DNA of 64,000 nt from Variovorax sp. ZS18.2.2 (GTDB taxonomy: Bacteria; Pseudomonadota; Gammaproteobacteria; Burkholderiales; Burkholderiaceae_C). The position numbers were made by a program, and so were the translations under genes. Positions 49,744 through 57,871 of the stretch are shown here, in pieces (positions within the stretch are counted from its first letter, which is position 1; every line of letters starts with the position of its first letter). The stretch covers positions 248,001 through 312,000 of the forward strand of contig NZ_JANLNM010000006.1 of NCBI RefSeq assembly GCF_024701975.1. Direction: 5' to 3'. The notes under the pieces are model-generated. The model was not told the origin of the DNA and ran no database searches. It worked only from the letters and a program-made list of their open reading frames with translations.

Positions 49744-50873
49744 CGCACCAGCAGCTGGTAGCTCGCAAGCGCCACCAGCGAGGTGGCCGCGATGTTGAGC
49801 CCCATCTTCGTGACCGCGCCGAAGGGCGCGTTGAACAGCAGGATGCCGAAGCCGATGGTGCCCAGCATGTGCACCAGGTACACCCAGTACGAGCTCTGCG
49901 AGAGGTACGCCAGCACCGCGTTCTGGCGCGGCAGGTAGCGCAGGAAGCCACCGATCAGCGCCATGCTCCAGAGCCAGGAGGTCGCGTTGTAGGCGAAGGC
50001 GATCCAGAACTCGGGGTGCGGCAGGCGGTGCGCACCGGGCCCGTGCAGCGCGCCCAGCAGTGCGACCGTCGCGACGAAGAAAGCCAGTCCGGCCAACGCA
50101 TGGCCCTTGCAGCGCGCAGCGAATAGTGCGAGCAGTCGCTCCTGATCGCGATGCAGGTACCAGCCGAACACGAAGAACAGGCCGCTCTGCACCCACTCGG
50201 ACAACGGCGGCAGGAACGAGCCGCTCTCCATCACCATGCCGGACGGATGGAAGGCGCCTGTCAATGCCAGCGGCAGCGCAAGCACCACGAAGCCCCAGCG
50301 GCGTTCCGCCAGCAGCGTGAAGCCGCGGGCGACGGCACCGCGCAACCGCATCGGCACGAAGCGCTGCAGCCGCACGCCGGCCCAGGCCAACACGCTGAAC
50401 CAGAAGAGCTGGTAGAGGAACCACAGGTGCATCGTGTTGAAGGGCGAGCCGCCGGGTTGCCGCGCGGGCGTCAGCGCGGTGTCGATGCCCGGCACGCCGC
50501 GCACGGTCAGGTGGATGTAGACCATCGCCAGCACCGTGGTCAGCACGAAGAGCGGCGGCCAGAAGATCGCGAAGGGCAGCGCGAGCCGCAGGCCGCGGTT
50601 CTTCAGCATGCCGTCCGCACCGCGCCGCGCGACCAGCAACGCGACGAAGAAGCCGGCCAGCACGAAGAACACCGGCATCCGGAAGCTGTGGATGAAAAGC
50701 AGCAGCAGGTTGGCCACCGGCGATGTCTGCGGATCGCGCCAGGGCAGCGGCGAATTGATGGTGAGGTGGTTGATGGCCACGTGCAGCACGATGCCGAGCC
50801 ACATCATCAGGGCGCGGAGGTTGTCGAGCGCGTGGAGCCTCGGGTGGAGGTGAGGGGTGTTTGCGTTGTTCAT
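49650..50873 (-). CDS. Acyltransferase-3/OpgC-like membrane acyltransferase
   Basis: A 407-residue integral-membrane acyltransferase with about ten helices. The N-terminal HALDNLRALMMWLGIVLHVA and the FHSFRMPVFFVLAGFF-like segment (IHSFRMPVFFVLAGFF, about residues 61-76) are diagnostic of the acyltransferase-3 family, and the form is closest to OpgC/MdoC, which succinylates osmoregulated periplasmic glucans. The basic C-terminal tail (RRAEKRSTRKSTKAR) is encoded antisense to the end of the LysR gene. No opgGH genes are nearby. Confidence 0.87.
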   Translation of the reverse strand: MNNANTPHLHPRLHALDNLRALMMWLGIVLHVAINHLTINSPLPWRDPQTSPVANLLLLFIHSFRMPVFFVLAGFFVALLVARRGADGMLKNRGLRLALPFAIFWPPLFVLTTVLAMVYIHLTVRGVPGIDTALTPARQPGGSPFNTMHLWFLYQLFWFSVLAWAGVRLQRFVPMRLRGAVARGFTLLAERRWGFVVLALPLALTGAFHPSGMVMESGSFLPPLSEWVQSGLFFVFGWYLHRDQERLLALFAARCKGHALAGLAFFVATVALLGALHGPGAHRLPHPEFWIAFAYNATSWLWSMALIGGFLRYLPRQNAVLAYLSQSSYWVYLVHMLGTIGFGILLFNAPFGAVTKMGLNIAATSLVALASYQLLVRYTPIGRLLNGRRAEKRSTRKSTKARVLTAK

Positions 50874-50907
50874 GAGGCCGACTGTTGGGCCTCACGCAAC
50901 GTCAGGG

Positions 50908-51942
50908 TCAAGGGGTGGAAGGACCCGTCGCCGAACTTTTTTGCTGAAGCACGGCGATGGCCTGCAGCAGGTAGTCGCGCACCGCGGGGCCGACCACGGC
51001 GGCCGCCTGCAGCACCGGTTCCGTGGCCATGGCCTTCATCAGCCGCACGGCCAGTGCCGGGTCGTGGTCGGTGAAGGCCTCGAAGAGCCGCACCCAGGCG
51101 AGCGCGATGGCCTGCACCGCCTTGTCTTCCGGTGATGCGCCGCGCGCCTGGAGGGCGGCGAGCTCGTCGCCGAGACGGCGCCATTCGTCTTCGGGCGGCT
51201 TGCCCAATCGCGCGAGGTCTTCGGTGTCCAGGTGACGCAGCAGCGCGGCCATCCGCGCGCCCATGGCCACGCCGATGTAGTCGATCAGTTCGGCCGGCGG
51301 CCCGTCGTCGCGCCGCGCCACCGGCTCGCGCCGGTACATCTCGCCCCAGCGCGTGACGAGGTCGTAGTTGCCGTCCATCCACTGGCCCATGAGGTTCATC
51401 CAGCGAAAGGCGAGCGGCTGCACCTCGAGCGCATCGGCGGGCACGCCGCGCGCCATCAACGCGGCCACCTCGGCGATGAGCGGGGGCCACTGGTCGGCCA
51501 CGGCGCGCCAGTTGGCCATCACCGACTGGATCTCTGCGGGGCTGAAATAGCGGCCGTAGGTGGTCATCTGCTCCAGCGTGACGAGCCAGTCCTTCATGTC
51601 GGGCTGGGCGCCTTCGGCGAGCCGCTGCGAGAGCAGGCCGAGCCGTTCGCGCAAGGCCGTGGCCTGGGCGATCTGCTGGTCTAGCGAGGCCATCTGGCGC
51701 TGGATGATCGTGGGCAGCGAGCCGCTTTCGGCACCGAGCAGCCCGCCGATTTCCGCCAGCGGAAGCCCCAGCAGCCGCAGCGCCTGGATGGCGTGCAGCC
51801 GGCCGATGTCGGCGGCGTTGTAGAGCCGGTAGCCGGCGTCCGAGCGTGCCGAGGGGGCGAGCAGCCCGATGGCGTCGTAGTGGTGCAGCGTGCGCACCGT
51901 GAGGCCGGTGTGCTTGGCGAGTTCGCCGACCTTGAGCAGCAT
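50908..51942 (-). CDS. MerR-family regulator with TipAS-like effector domain
   Basis: A 344-residue regulator. The MerR winged helix is at residues 1-70 (KVGELAKHTGLTVRTLHHYD, then GYRLYNAADIGRL), a dimerisation helix follows, and two helical TipAS-like modules cover about 125-235 and 240-335, suggesting binding of a hydrophobic or peptide-like ligand. The gene is 15 bases downstream of the small hypothetical gene at 51958, with which it may be cotranscribed. Confidence 0.88.
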   Translation of the reverse strand: MLLKVGELAKHTGLTVRTLHHYDAIGLLAPSARSDAGYRLYNAADIGRLHAIQALRLLGLPLAEIGGLLGAESGSLPTIIQRQMASLDQQIAQATALRERLGLLSQRLAEGAQPDMKDWLVTLEQMTTYGRYFSPAEIQSVMANWRAVADQWPPLIAEVAALMARGVPADALEVQPLAFRWMNLMGQWMDGNYDLVTRWGEMYRREPVARRDDGPPAELIDYIGVAMGARMAALLRHLDTEDLARLGKPPEDEWRRLGDELAALQARGASPEDKAVQAIALAWVRLFEAFTDHDPALAVRLMKAMATEPVLQAAAVVGPAVRDYLLQAIAVLQQKSSATGPSTP

Positions 51943-51957
51943 CGCGCGCCTCCTGCG

Positions 51958-52278
51958 TCAGTCGTCGGAAGGCGCCGGCTCGGGGCCTTGCCAGCCCAGC
52001 AGCTCGGCCAGCCGCTGCACGATCCATTCGGCCTCGGTGGGCGACACGCCGGATTCCGGCGTCGCGAGCCCCGCATGGATGCGCCGCAGGATCTCGGCCT
52101 CGACCGGCACCTCGGTGTGGTGCTGGATCTGCGCGTGGCCCACGAGGTGGCTGGCCAGGTCCTCGCAGATCTCGTAGCGCGCGCGCACCACGCCGATCGG
52201 CTCGCTCAAACGCTGGCGCGCATCGCTGTAGACCGCGAAGAACGAGGGCGGGATGAAGATCTGGTTGTCGTCGGACAT
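51958..52278 (-). CDS. Hypothetical protein, small and acidic
   Basis: A 106-residue soluble protein without signal or membrane segment. It has FIPPSFFAVYSDARQRL near the start, a predicted helix with RARYEICEDLASHLVGHAQ, and HHTEVPVEAEILRRIHAGL followed by a WIVQRLAELLGW helix. I recognise no named domain; the gene has normal codon use and looks like a conserved family of Comamonadaceae. It precedes the MerR gene by 15 bases. A terminator hairpin at 52305-52330 separates it from the gene upstream. Confidence 0.65.
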   Translation of the reverse strand: MSDDNQIFIPPSFFAVYSDARQRLSEPIGVVRARYEICEDLASHLVGHAQIQHHTEVPVEAEILRRIHAGLATPESGVSPTEAEWIVQRLAELLGWQGPEPAPSDD

Positions 52279-52304
52279 CGCGGCCCTGTTTATAGCTGGC
52301 CCAA

Positions 52305-52330
52305 TGACAAAACGCGCCCAAGGGCGCGTT
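52305..52330 (-). terminator. Hairpin terminator of the 56-residue basic protein gene
   Basis: The nine-base arms AACGCGCCC and GGGCGCGTT (52311-52319 and 52322-52330) are complementary with a two-base centre. On the minus strand TTTTGTC follows the stem. It lies 34 bases past the stop at 52364. Confidence 0.65.
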
Positions 52331-52363
52331 CGTCGTGGCTCCGGAGGAGCCAGAGGGGCTGGA

Positions 52364-52534
52364 TCAGCCGCCCTTCTTGGCGCGCTTGCCAGGGTTCTTC
52401 TTGCTGCGCGTCGCGGTGCCGCGTTCCAGGCTGACCTTCTGGCCACCGCCGGTCTTGGGCAGGGCGTAGCCGGGCAGCGGCGTCGGCTTCGGGGTGGCAA
52501 CGCGTTCGGCTTCGGTACGGAATGTCTTGGGCAT
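52364..52534 (-). CDS. Small basic protein of unknown function
   Basis: A 56-residue basic protein. It begins MPKTFRTEAERVATPKPTPLP (first 20 residues are the more conserved-looking half) and ends in a lysine/arginine-rich tail (RSKKNPGKRAKKGG), which suggests nucleic acid or ribosome binding. It has its own promoter-like CCTAAT followed by TGCGGGTTC at 52561-52575 on the minus strand and its own terminator, which supports a real gene. No domain is recognised. Confidence 0.6.
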   Translation of the reverse strand: MPKTFRTEAERVATPKPTPLPGYALPKTGGGQKVSLERGTATRSKKNPGKRAKKGG

Positions 52535-52560
52535 GAAAAGCTCGGGTAAAAGTAATGTTC

Positions 52561-52575
52561 GAACCCGCAATTAGG
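52561..52575 (-). promoter_or_regulatory. Putative -10 and start motif of the small basic protein gene
   Basis: On the minus strand CCTAAT (52575-52570) is followed by TGCGGGTTC, nearly the CGCGGGTTC found after -10 boxes at 3361 and 56427. It lies 27 bases before the start codon and shares the short gap with the divergent MATE gene. Confidence 0.35.
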
Positions 52576-52593
52576 CCACATCGAGGATTTCAT

Positions 52594-54090
52594 ATGCCAA
52601 TAACCGAAACGACGGGTGCCGTCGAGCGTCCGCGCTTCGTTTCGGGCTCGCTCTTGCGCCATGTTTGCGTGATGGCCGGCACCGGTGCCATCGGTCTGAT
52701 CGCGGTGTTCGCAGTCGACCTGATCAACCTCTTCTACATCTCGCTGCTCGGGGAGAAAGAGACGGCGGCGGCGGTCGGCTTCGCGGGCGTGGTGGGGTTC
52801 TTTCATGCGTCGCTGTGCATCGGCCTCACCATCGGCATCGCGGCCGTGGTGTCGCGCACCGTGGGCGCCGGCCGTTCGATGGATGCGCGGCGCATCGCCA
52901 CCTCGAGCCTCGTGTTGATGACGGCCGCATCGGTGGTGGTGGGCAGCGGCACGGCCTTCTTCCTGCACCCTGCCCTGCATGCGCTCGGCGCCGAGGGCGA
53001 GACGGCGCGGCTCGCGCAGCGCTACCTCGCGGTGACGGTGCACACGCTGCCGCTGCTGGGCCTCGGCATGGCGTGCTCGGCGCTCTTGCGCTCCATCGGC
53101 GATGCGCGCCGCTCGATGACGGTCACGCTCGCGGCGGCCTTCGTGACGGCGGTGCTCGATCCGATCTTGATCTTCGGTTTCGGCCTGGGGCTCGACGGTG
53201 CGGCGATCAGCGCGGTGGTCTCGCGCTTCGTGCTCGCGGGCATTGGGCTGCATGGCGTGATGGTGAAGCACCGGATGCTCGGTCGCTTCGAGGCGGCGCA
53301 GCTGGCCCGCGATGCGCGCGCCCTGGCGAGCGTCGCAGGGCCGGCAGTGCTGACGAACCTCGCGACGCCCGTGGGCGCCGCGTTCGTCACGCATGCGATC
53401 GCGCAGTTCGGCCCGTCGGCGGTGGCGGGCGCGGCCACCATCGACCGCTTGAGTCCGGTGGCCTTCGGCCTTGTCTACGCGCTGAGCGGTGCGGTCGGGC
53501 CGATCCTCGCGCAGAACCTCGGCGCCGGGCAGTACCGGCGCGTGCAGGAAGGATTGCGCGACAGCCTGTTGTTCATGGTGGCCTCGGTGGCCGTCGCCTG
53601 GCTCGTGCTGGCGTTGGGACAGGGCGTGCTGATCCGTGCGTTCTCGGCCGAGGGGCAAGCGGCCGAGCTGATCGCGCTCTTCTGCACCTGGCTCGCGGCG
53701 AGCTTCTTCTTTTCGGGCGGATTGTTCGTGGCGAACGCGTCGTTCAACAACCTCGGGCATCCGCTGCTGTCGACCTTCTTCAACTGGGGGCGGGCCACGC
53801 TGGGCACGATTCCGTTCGCCTGGTGGGGCTCGCACCACGGCGCGGCGGGCGTGCTGATCGGACAGGCCGTGGGCTCGTCGATCTTCGGGTTGCTGGCGGT
53901 GGTGGTGGCGTTCCGGCTGGCGGCCAAACTGGCTCGGCAGGAGCCGTCGATGAAGGCGCCTGTACCTGCACTTGCACCGGTGCTCGATGCACCGGTGGCG
54001 CCGACCTCGGCGCATGGCGATGCCGCGGCGCTCGCCACGCCGCAGCCGGTGGCCGTTACTGGTCCTGCAGCGTCAGCAGGCGCACCTTGA
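52594..54090 (+). CDS. MATE-family efflux transporter
   Basis: A 498-residue multidrug and toxin extrusion protein with twelve helices in two six-helix lobes. MATE landmarks are the DLINLFYISLLG segment in helix 1, the RSIGDARRSMTVT loop, and the second-lobe start with AAFVTHAIAQFGPSAVAGAATIDR. The last 45 residues are an Ala/Pro-rich cytoplasmic tail. GAGGA precedes the ATG at an optimal distance. Its final 35 bases overlap the 3' end of the convergent dbpA gene. Confidence 0.92.
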   Translation: MPITETTGAVERPRFVSGSLLRHVCVMAGTGAIGLIAVFAVDLINLFYISLLGEKETAAAVGFAGVVGFFHASLCIGLTIGIAAVVSRTVGAGRSMDARRIATSSLVLMTAASVVVGSGTAFFLHPALHALGAEGETARLAQRYLAVTVHTLPLLGLGMACSALLRSIGDARRSMTVTLAAAFVTAVLDPILIFGFGLGLDGAAISAVVSRFVLAGIGLHGVMVKHRMLGRFEAAQLARDARALASVAGPAVLTNLATPVGAAFVTHAIAQFGPSAVAGAATIDRLSPVAFGLVYALSGAVGPILAQNLGAGQYRRVQEGLRDSLLFMVASVAVAWLVLALGQGVLIRAFSAEGQAAELIALFCTWLAASFFFSGGLFVANASFNNLGHPLLSTFFNWGRATLGTIPFAWWGSHHGAAGVLIGQAVGSSIFGLLAVVVAFRLAAKLARQEPSMKAPVPALAPVLDAPVAPTSAHGDAAALATPQPVAVTGPAASAGAP

Positions 54091-55495
54091 CCGACTTGCC
54101 CTTGACCCGGCCGCTGCCGAGCTTGTGCGCCGCTTCTGCAGCGATGGCGCGGTCCACCGCCACATACGTCGAGAACTCGTTGACGTTGATCTTGCCGACC
54201 TGGTCCTTCGTGTAGCCGCAGTCGCCGGTGAGGGCGCCCAGCACGTCGCCGGCGCGGATCTTTTCCTTGCGCCCGCCGACGATCTGCAGCGTGGCCATCG
54301 GCGGCTGCAGCGGCGCGCCCTTGCCGGGCGTGAGCTCGGCCAGTTCGTGCCATTCGGATTCGCGGCCCTGCAATTGCTCGATCTTTCCGACGCTGCCCAT
54401 CTCGTTCATGCTGGCGAGGTTGAGCGCAAGGCCTTCGGCATCGCCCGACTGGCCCACGCGGCCGGTGCGGCCGACGCGGTGGATGTGGATTTCGGAATCG
54501 GGCGTCACGTCGACGTTGATCACCGCTTCGAGGTGCGAGATGTCCAGGCCCCGCGCCGCCACGTCGGTGGCCACGAGCACCGAGCAGCTGCGGTTGGCGA
54601 ACTGCACCAGCACCTGGTCGCGCTCGCGTTGTTCGAGCTCGCCGAAGAGCGCCAGCGCGCTGAAGCCCTGCGCCTGCAGCACCTCGACGAGGTCGCGGCA
54701 CTGCTGCTTGGTGTTGCAGAAGGCCAGCGTGCTGACGGGACGGAAATGGTCGAGCAGCAGGCTCACGGTGTGCAGCCGCTCGCTGTCCTTCACCTGGTAC
54801 CAGCGCTGGCGGATCTTGCTGCCTTCGTGCTGCGCCTGCACCGTGATCTGCTGCGGGCTCTTCATGAACTGCTGCGCGAGCTTGGCGATGCCTTCGGGGT
54901 ACGTGGCCGAGAACAGCAGCGTCTGGCGTTCCTTCGGACACTGGCGCGCGACTTTCACGATGTCGTCGAAGAAGCCCATGTCCAGCATGCGGTCGGCTTC
55001 GTCGAGCACCAGCGTGTTGAGCGCCGAGAGGTCGAGGTTGCCGCGCTCCAGGTGGTCCATGATGCGGCCCGGCGTGCCCACGACGATGTGCGCGCCGTGC
55101 TCGAGGCTGGCAATCTGCCCGCGCAGCGCGACGCCGCCGCAGAGCGTGACCACCTTGATGTTTTCTTCCGCACGCGCCAGGCGCCGGATCTCGGTCGTGA
55201 CCTGGTCGGCCAGCTCGCGCGTCGGGCACAGCACCATCGCCTGGATGGCGAAGCGGCGTGCGTTGAGGTTGGCGAGCAGTGCGAGTGCAAAGGCGGCGGT
55301 CTTGCCGCTGCCGGTCTTGGCCTGGGCGATCAGGTCCTTGCCGAGCAGCGCCGGCGGCAGGGCGGCGGCCTGGATGGCCGTCATCTGCGTGTAGCCGAGC
55401 TGGGTGAGGTTGGCCAGCATCTGGGGCGAGAGCGCCAGGGTGGCAAAGCCGTTCTCGACCTGGGGGCCGTCGGCTGTGGGAGTGGTCGTAGTCAT
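54056..55495 (-). CDS. dbpA: ATP-dependent RNA helicase DbpA
   Basis: A 479-residue DEAD-box helicase. Motif I AQAKTGSGKTA, motif Ia PTRELA, motif II DEAD (VLDEADRMLD), motif III SAT and motif VI HRVGRTGR are all present. The C-terminal RNA-recognition domain (about residues 400-475, with GDVLGALTG and VAVDRAIAAEA) is the part of DbpA that binds hairpin 92 of 23S rRNA, directing it to 50S subunit assembly. The gene follows infA on the same strand, but a terminator lies between them. Confidence 0.95.
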   Translation of the reverse strand: MTTTTPTADGPQVENGFATLALSPQMLANLTQLGYTQMTAIQAAALPPALLGKDLIAQAKTGSGKTAAFALALLANLNARRFAIQAMVLCPTRELADQVTTEIRRLARAEENIKVVTLCGGVALRGQIASLEHGAHIVVGTPGRIMDHLERGNLDLSALNTLVLDEADRMLDMGFFDDIVKVARQCPKERQTLLFSATYPEGIAKLAQQFMKSPQQITVQAQHEGSKIRQRWYQVKDSERLHTVSLLLDHFRPVSTLAFCNTKQQCRDLVEVLQAQGFSALALFGELEQRERDQVLVQFANRSCSVLVATDVAARGLDISHLEAVINVDVTPDSEIHIHRVGRTGRVGQSGDAEGLALNLASMNEMGSVGKIEQLQGRESEWHELAELTPGKGAPLQPPMATLQIVGGRKEKIRAGDVLGALTGDCGYTKDQVGKINVNEFSTYVAVDRAIAAEAAHKLGSGRVKGKSVKVRLLTLQDQ

Positions 55496-55519
55496 CGTTT
55501 CAGCAGCCGGGACCCGGGA

Positions 55520-55560
55520 AAAACAAAGGCCTTGCCGGCACCCTTCGGCGCCGCAAGGCC
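55520..55560 (-). terminator. Terminator between infA and dbpA
   Basis: Eight-base arms GGCCTTGC (55528-55535) and GCAAGGCC (55553-55560) with an extra GGC/GCC inner stem; on the minus strand TTTGTTTTTCCC follows. It lies 17 bases past the infA stop and 25 bases before the dbpA start, so it ends or attenuates infA transcripts. Confidence 0.8.
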
Positions 55561-55576
55561 CTTCGTTCGTCGCGGA

Positions 55577-55846
55577 TCAGCGGCGAGGTGAGTTGTTGCC
55601 GCCGGAAGTCGGCGGCGGGCCGCGACGTTCCAGGTGACGGAAGGTGATGCGACCCTTGGTCAGGTCGTAGGGCGAGAGTTCGAGCGACACCTTGTCACCC
55701 GCCAGGATGCGGATGTGGTGCTTGCGCATCTTGCCGCCGCTGTAGGCGATCAGCTGATGGCCGTTGTCCAGCGTGACGCGGTAGCGCGAGTCGGGCAGGA
55801 CTTCGGTCACTGCGCCGTTCATTTCGATCAGTTCTTCCTTGGGCAT
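55577..55846 (-). CDS. infA: Translation initiation factor IF-1
   Basis: An 89-residue S1/OB-fold protein that binds the ribosomal A site during initiation. The sequence EELIEMNGAVTEVLPDSRYR, HQLIAYSGGKMRKHHIRIL and SPYDLTKGRITFRH matches IF-1 closely. It is about 17 residues longer than the usual 72 because of a Pro/Gly/Asn/Arg tail (GPPPTSGGNNSPRR). Betaproteobacteria often carry a second infA outside the ribosomal protein operon, and this location beside dbpA fits that copy. Confidence 0.95.
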   Translation of the reverse strand: MPKEELIEMNGAVTEVLPDSRYRVTLDNGHQLIAYSGGKMRKHHIRILAGDKVSLELSPYDLTKGRITFRHLERRGPPPTSGGNNSPRR

Positions 55847-55906
55847 GCTTGGTTACCTCTGAATCTCGTTCGATGTGTGTTGGATATGAAGATGGGCGTG
55901 ATTGTT

Positions 55907-56158
55907 TCAGCCTGCGCACGGCAAGGCGAGAGGCGCGTTGCGCTCGCGCACCCAGCCCAGGCCTTGGTCGATGGCATAGCCGACGGCGGCGGCGTGGCTT
56001 GCAAAACGCGGCGTGAAACGCATCACGCGGTCGTGCATGCCGCTGCCGTGGCCGGAGCGGATCGAGACGGAGGCGGCGAAATTGCCGTCGTCCTGGTGTC
56101 GAATGAGCGGGGAAACAAGGTACTTGCCCACCGCGATACTGTGTTGAATGATGTCCAT
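55907..56158 (-). CDS. Conserved hypothetical protein
   Basis: An 83-residue soluble protein. It begins MDIIQHSIAVGKYLVSPLI and continues with FAASVSIRSGHGSGMHDRVMRF and AAVGYAIDQGLGWV, a beta-hairpin plus helix pattern seen in small uncharacterised Comamonadaceae proteins. ATG 56158 is chosen; the frame is open to an ATG at 56293, but those extra 45 residues have no folded character and end in the long leader. Transcription may start at the TATAAT at 56427. Confidence 0.6.
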   Translation of the reverse strand: MDIIQHSIAVGKYLVSPLIRHQDDGNFAASVSIRSGHGSGMHDRVMRFTPRFASHAAAVGYAIDQGLGWVRERNAPLALPCAG

Positions 56159-56426
56159 GGAGCCTTGGCACAGCGCGCGAATGTTGGACGCGAAGTGCCT
56201 GAAAAATAATTGAAAACGGGCGTGGGCCGGCCGGAATGGCGCGGCGGACGCGCTATTCGCTTCAACAAGAACGAAGGCAGTGGTGGCAATCATGGGCGCC
56301 CGGTCTGGCGCTCCAACACACTGTGAAGCCGGCTGAAAGTGTGGGGGCCTGAAGAATCCAAGGGACAGTGCAGGTCAGCCGGCAATTTGACGAAGTGCTT
56401 CGTCGTGGTATCGAAACGAACCCGCG

Positions 56427-56432
56427 ATTATA
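56427..56432 (-). promoter_or_regulatory. TATAAT -10 box upstream of the hypothetical gene
   Basis: A perfect TATAAT on the minus strand is followed by CGCGGGTTCG, the same start-site sequence as at tkt. No good -35 hexamer is present. It would give a leader of about 260 bases. Confidence 0.55.
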
Positions 56433-56463
56433 GCTTGACGGGCATGACAGTTGCTCGTCTTGA

Positions 56464-56490
56464 AAGAAAGCGGGGCCTGCATGGCCCCGC
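56464..56490 (-). terminator. Terminator of the MFS gene
   Basis: Eight-base arms GCGGGGCC and GGCCCCGC (56470-56477, 56483-56490) close a five-base loop. On the minus strand TTTCTTTC follows. It lies 58 bases past the MFS stop. Confidence 0.75.
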
Positions 56491-56547
56491 GAAGGACGAT
56501 TGCTCCTGCGAAGCTTGCTATTGAAAATGTAGCGAAACCCGCCGCAA

Positions 56548-57789
56548 TCAGGCAGCCAGCGGCGATGTCACCGGCGAAAGCGCGGCCCGCGACCTGTGGG
56601 CCGCACGCAACATCAGGCCCAGTCCGACGAGTTGGCTGGCGGCGCCGGCCCAGCCCACCGCGCTCACGCCGAACAGCTCGATCACCACGCCGCCCAGCGC
56701 CGAACCCGCCGCGATGCCCAGGTAGATCGCCGAGGCGTTGAGCGACAGCGTCATTGGCGCGCGGTCTGGTGCGAGGCGGATCAACCGCACCGCCTGCGCC
56801 GGGCCGAAGCCCCAGCCCGCAAAGCCCCAGAGCGCCGACAGCGCCACGATCAGCGGCAGCGCCAGGTCGCGCGGCAGCATCTGCGCCGAAAACGACAGTC
56901 CGCCGAAGATCGCCACCAGCACGAGCGCGAAGCCCTGTGCGACGCGGTCGGCGCCGAAGCGGTCGGTGGCCCAGCCGCCGGTGGCGGTGCCGAGGGCGGC
57001 CGCGATGCCGATCGCGCAGAACACGGCGCTCACGCCCTGGGCGCCGAAGCCCGCCGTGCCCGACAGGAACGACGCGATGTAGGTATAGAAGCTGAAGCCG
57101 CCGGTGGTCCACAGCACGGTGGTCAAGAGCGCCGGCAGCACGCCGGGCGCGCGGGTCACGGAGAACGATGACGACGGCGCACGCACGGCAGTCGCCGGGG
57201 CCGCCAGCCCGCGCGGCAGGCCGACGGCCACGCCCCAGGCGGCCAGCGCCGCCACCGCGGCGACCAGCAGGTAGGCCGTGCGCCAGCCGCCCCAGCCCGC
57301 GATCCACGCGCCCAGCGGCACGCCGAGCGCGACCGCCACCGTGCCGCCGCCCGTCACGATGGCGAGCGCCCGGCCGCGCAACGCGGGCGACACCATCGAC
57401 GCCGCCACCGCGCTCGCGGTCGGCAGGAACACGCCGGCAACCAATCCGAGTGCGACCCGCGCCAGCGCCAGTTGCGCGAAGCCCTGCGCCATCGAGCCCG
57501 CCAGCGTGATGCCCGCGAACGCCGCGAGGCTGGCAACCAGCAGCGGCCGCCGGCCGAAGCGCGCGAGCAGCGCCGCCATCAGCGGCGAACCGATCGCGTA
57601 GCTGAGCGCGAACAGCAGCACCAGCTGCCCGGCGCGCGTGGCGCTCACCTGCAGGTCGGCCGCCAGCATCGGCAGCAGGCCGACGACCATGAAGCTCTCG
57701 GTGCCCAGGGCGAAGGCGCCCAGTGCCAGCCAGGCCAGGCTGATGGGCAGGCGTTCGGCGGGTTGCAGTGCAAGGGGTTCGGTGTTCAT
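56548..57789 (-). CDS. MFS transporter, DHA1/AraJ-like exporter
   Basis: A 413-residue twelve-helix major facilitator. ALGTESFMVVGLLPMLAADL in helix 1 with the LFALSYAIGSPLMAALLARFGRR segment (about residues 58-80, including the motif A loop) marks the AraJ/YdhP-type drug and sugar exporter group. It is divergent from a MocR regulator over 82 bases that hold two dyads, so it is probably regulated by it. Confidence 0.92.
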   Translation of the reverse strand: MNTEPLALQPAERLPISLAWLALGAFALGTESFMVVGLLPMLAADLQVSATRAGQLVLLFALSYAIGSPLMAALLARFGRRPLLVASLAAFAGITLAGSMAQGFAQLALARVALGLVAGVFLPTASAVAASMVSPALRGRALAIVTGGGTVAVALGVPLGAWIAGWGGWRTAYLLVAAVAALAAWGVAVGLPRGLAAPATAVRAPSSSFSVTRAPGVLPALLTTVLWTTGGFSFYTYIASFLSGTAGFGAQGVSAVFCAIGIAAALGTATGGWATDRFGADRVAQGFALVLVAIFGGLSFSAQMLPRDLALPLIVALSALWGFAGWGFGPAQAVRLIRLAPDRAPMTLSLNASAIYLGIAAGSALGGVVIELFGVSAVGWAGAASQLVGLGLMLRAAHRSRAALSPVTSPLAA

Positions 57790-57808
57790 GAAGAGACTCC
57801 GGTGAGCG

Positions 57809-57825
57809 TTCTGAGGCCTTCAGAA
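57809..57825. promoter_or_regulatory. Dyad in the MFS/MocR divergent promoter
   Basis: TTCTGA-GGCCT-TCAGAA is a perfect six-base inverted repeat with a five-base centre, 20 bases upstream of the MFS start and 47 bases before the MocR start. Confidence 0.45.
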
Positions 57826-57838
57826 TAGGCTTGCGATT

Positions 57839-57855
57839 GGCTCTTCAAAAGAACC
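57839..57855. promoter_or_regulatory. Second dyad in the MFS/MocR divergent promoter
   Basis: GGCTCTT-CAA-AAGAACC is an inverted repeat with one mismatch in seven, 17 bases before the MocR ATG. It is a candidate autoregulatory site for that protein. Confidence 0.4.
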
Positions 57856-57871
57856 ACAATCTGCGAACTTC

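Larger units (their letters stand above)
56159..56547. other. Long non-coding gap with promoter, hairpin and terminator
   Basis: This 389-base stretch has no convincing gene. It contains, from left to right, a leader of about 250 bases for the 83-residue gene, a hairpin (GACGAAG/CTTCGTC at 56389-56404), a minus-strand -10 box at 56427-56432 and the terminator of the MFS gene at 56464-56490. Short reading frames here cover these signals and are not supported. Confidence 0.6.

Noticed and set aside
53475..55229. 584-residue minus-strand frame across the MATE/dbpA junction
   Set aside because: It is out of frame with dbpA, whose motifs I to VI are complete in the other frame, and antisense to the MATE gene. 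The composition is that of a shadow.
56339..56524. 61-residue plus-strand frame in the gap
   Set aside because: It covers a -10 box and a terminator of the opposite strand, lacks a ribosome binding site and has no family features.
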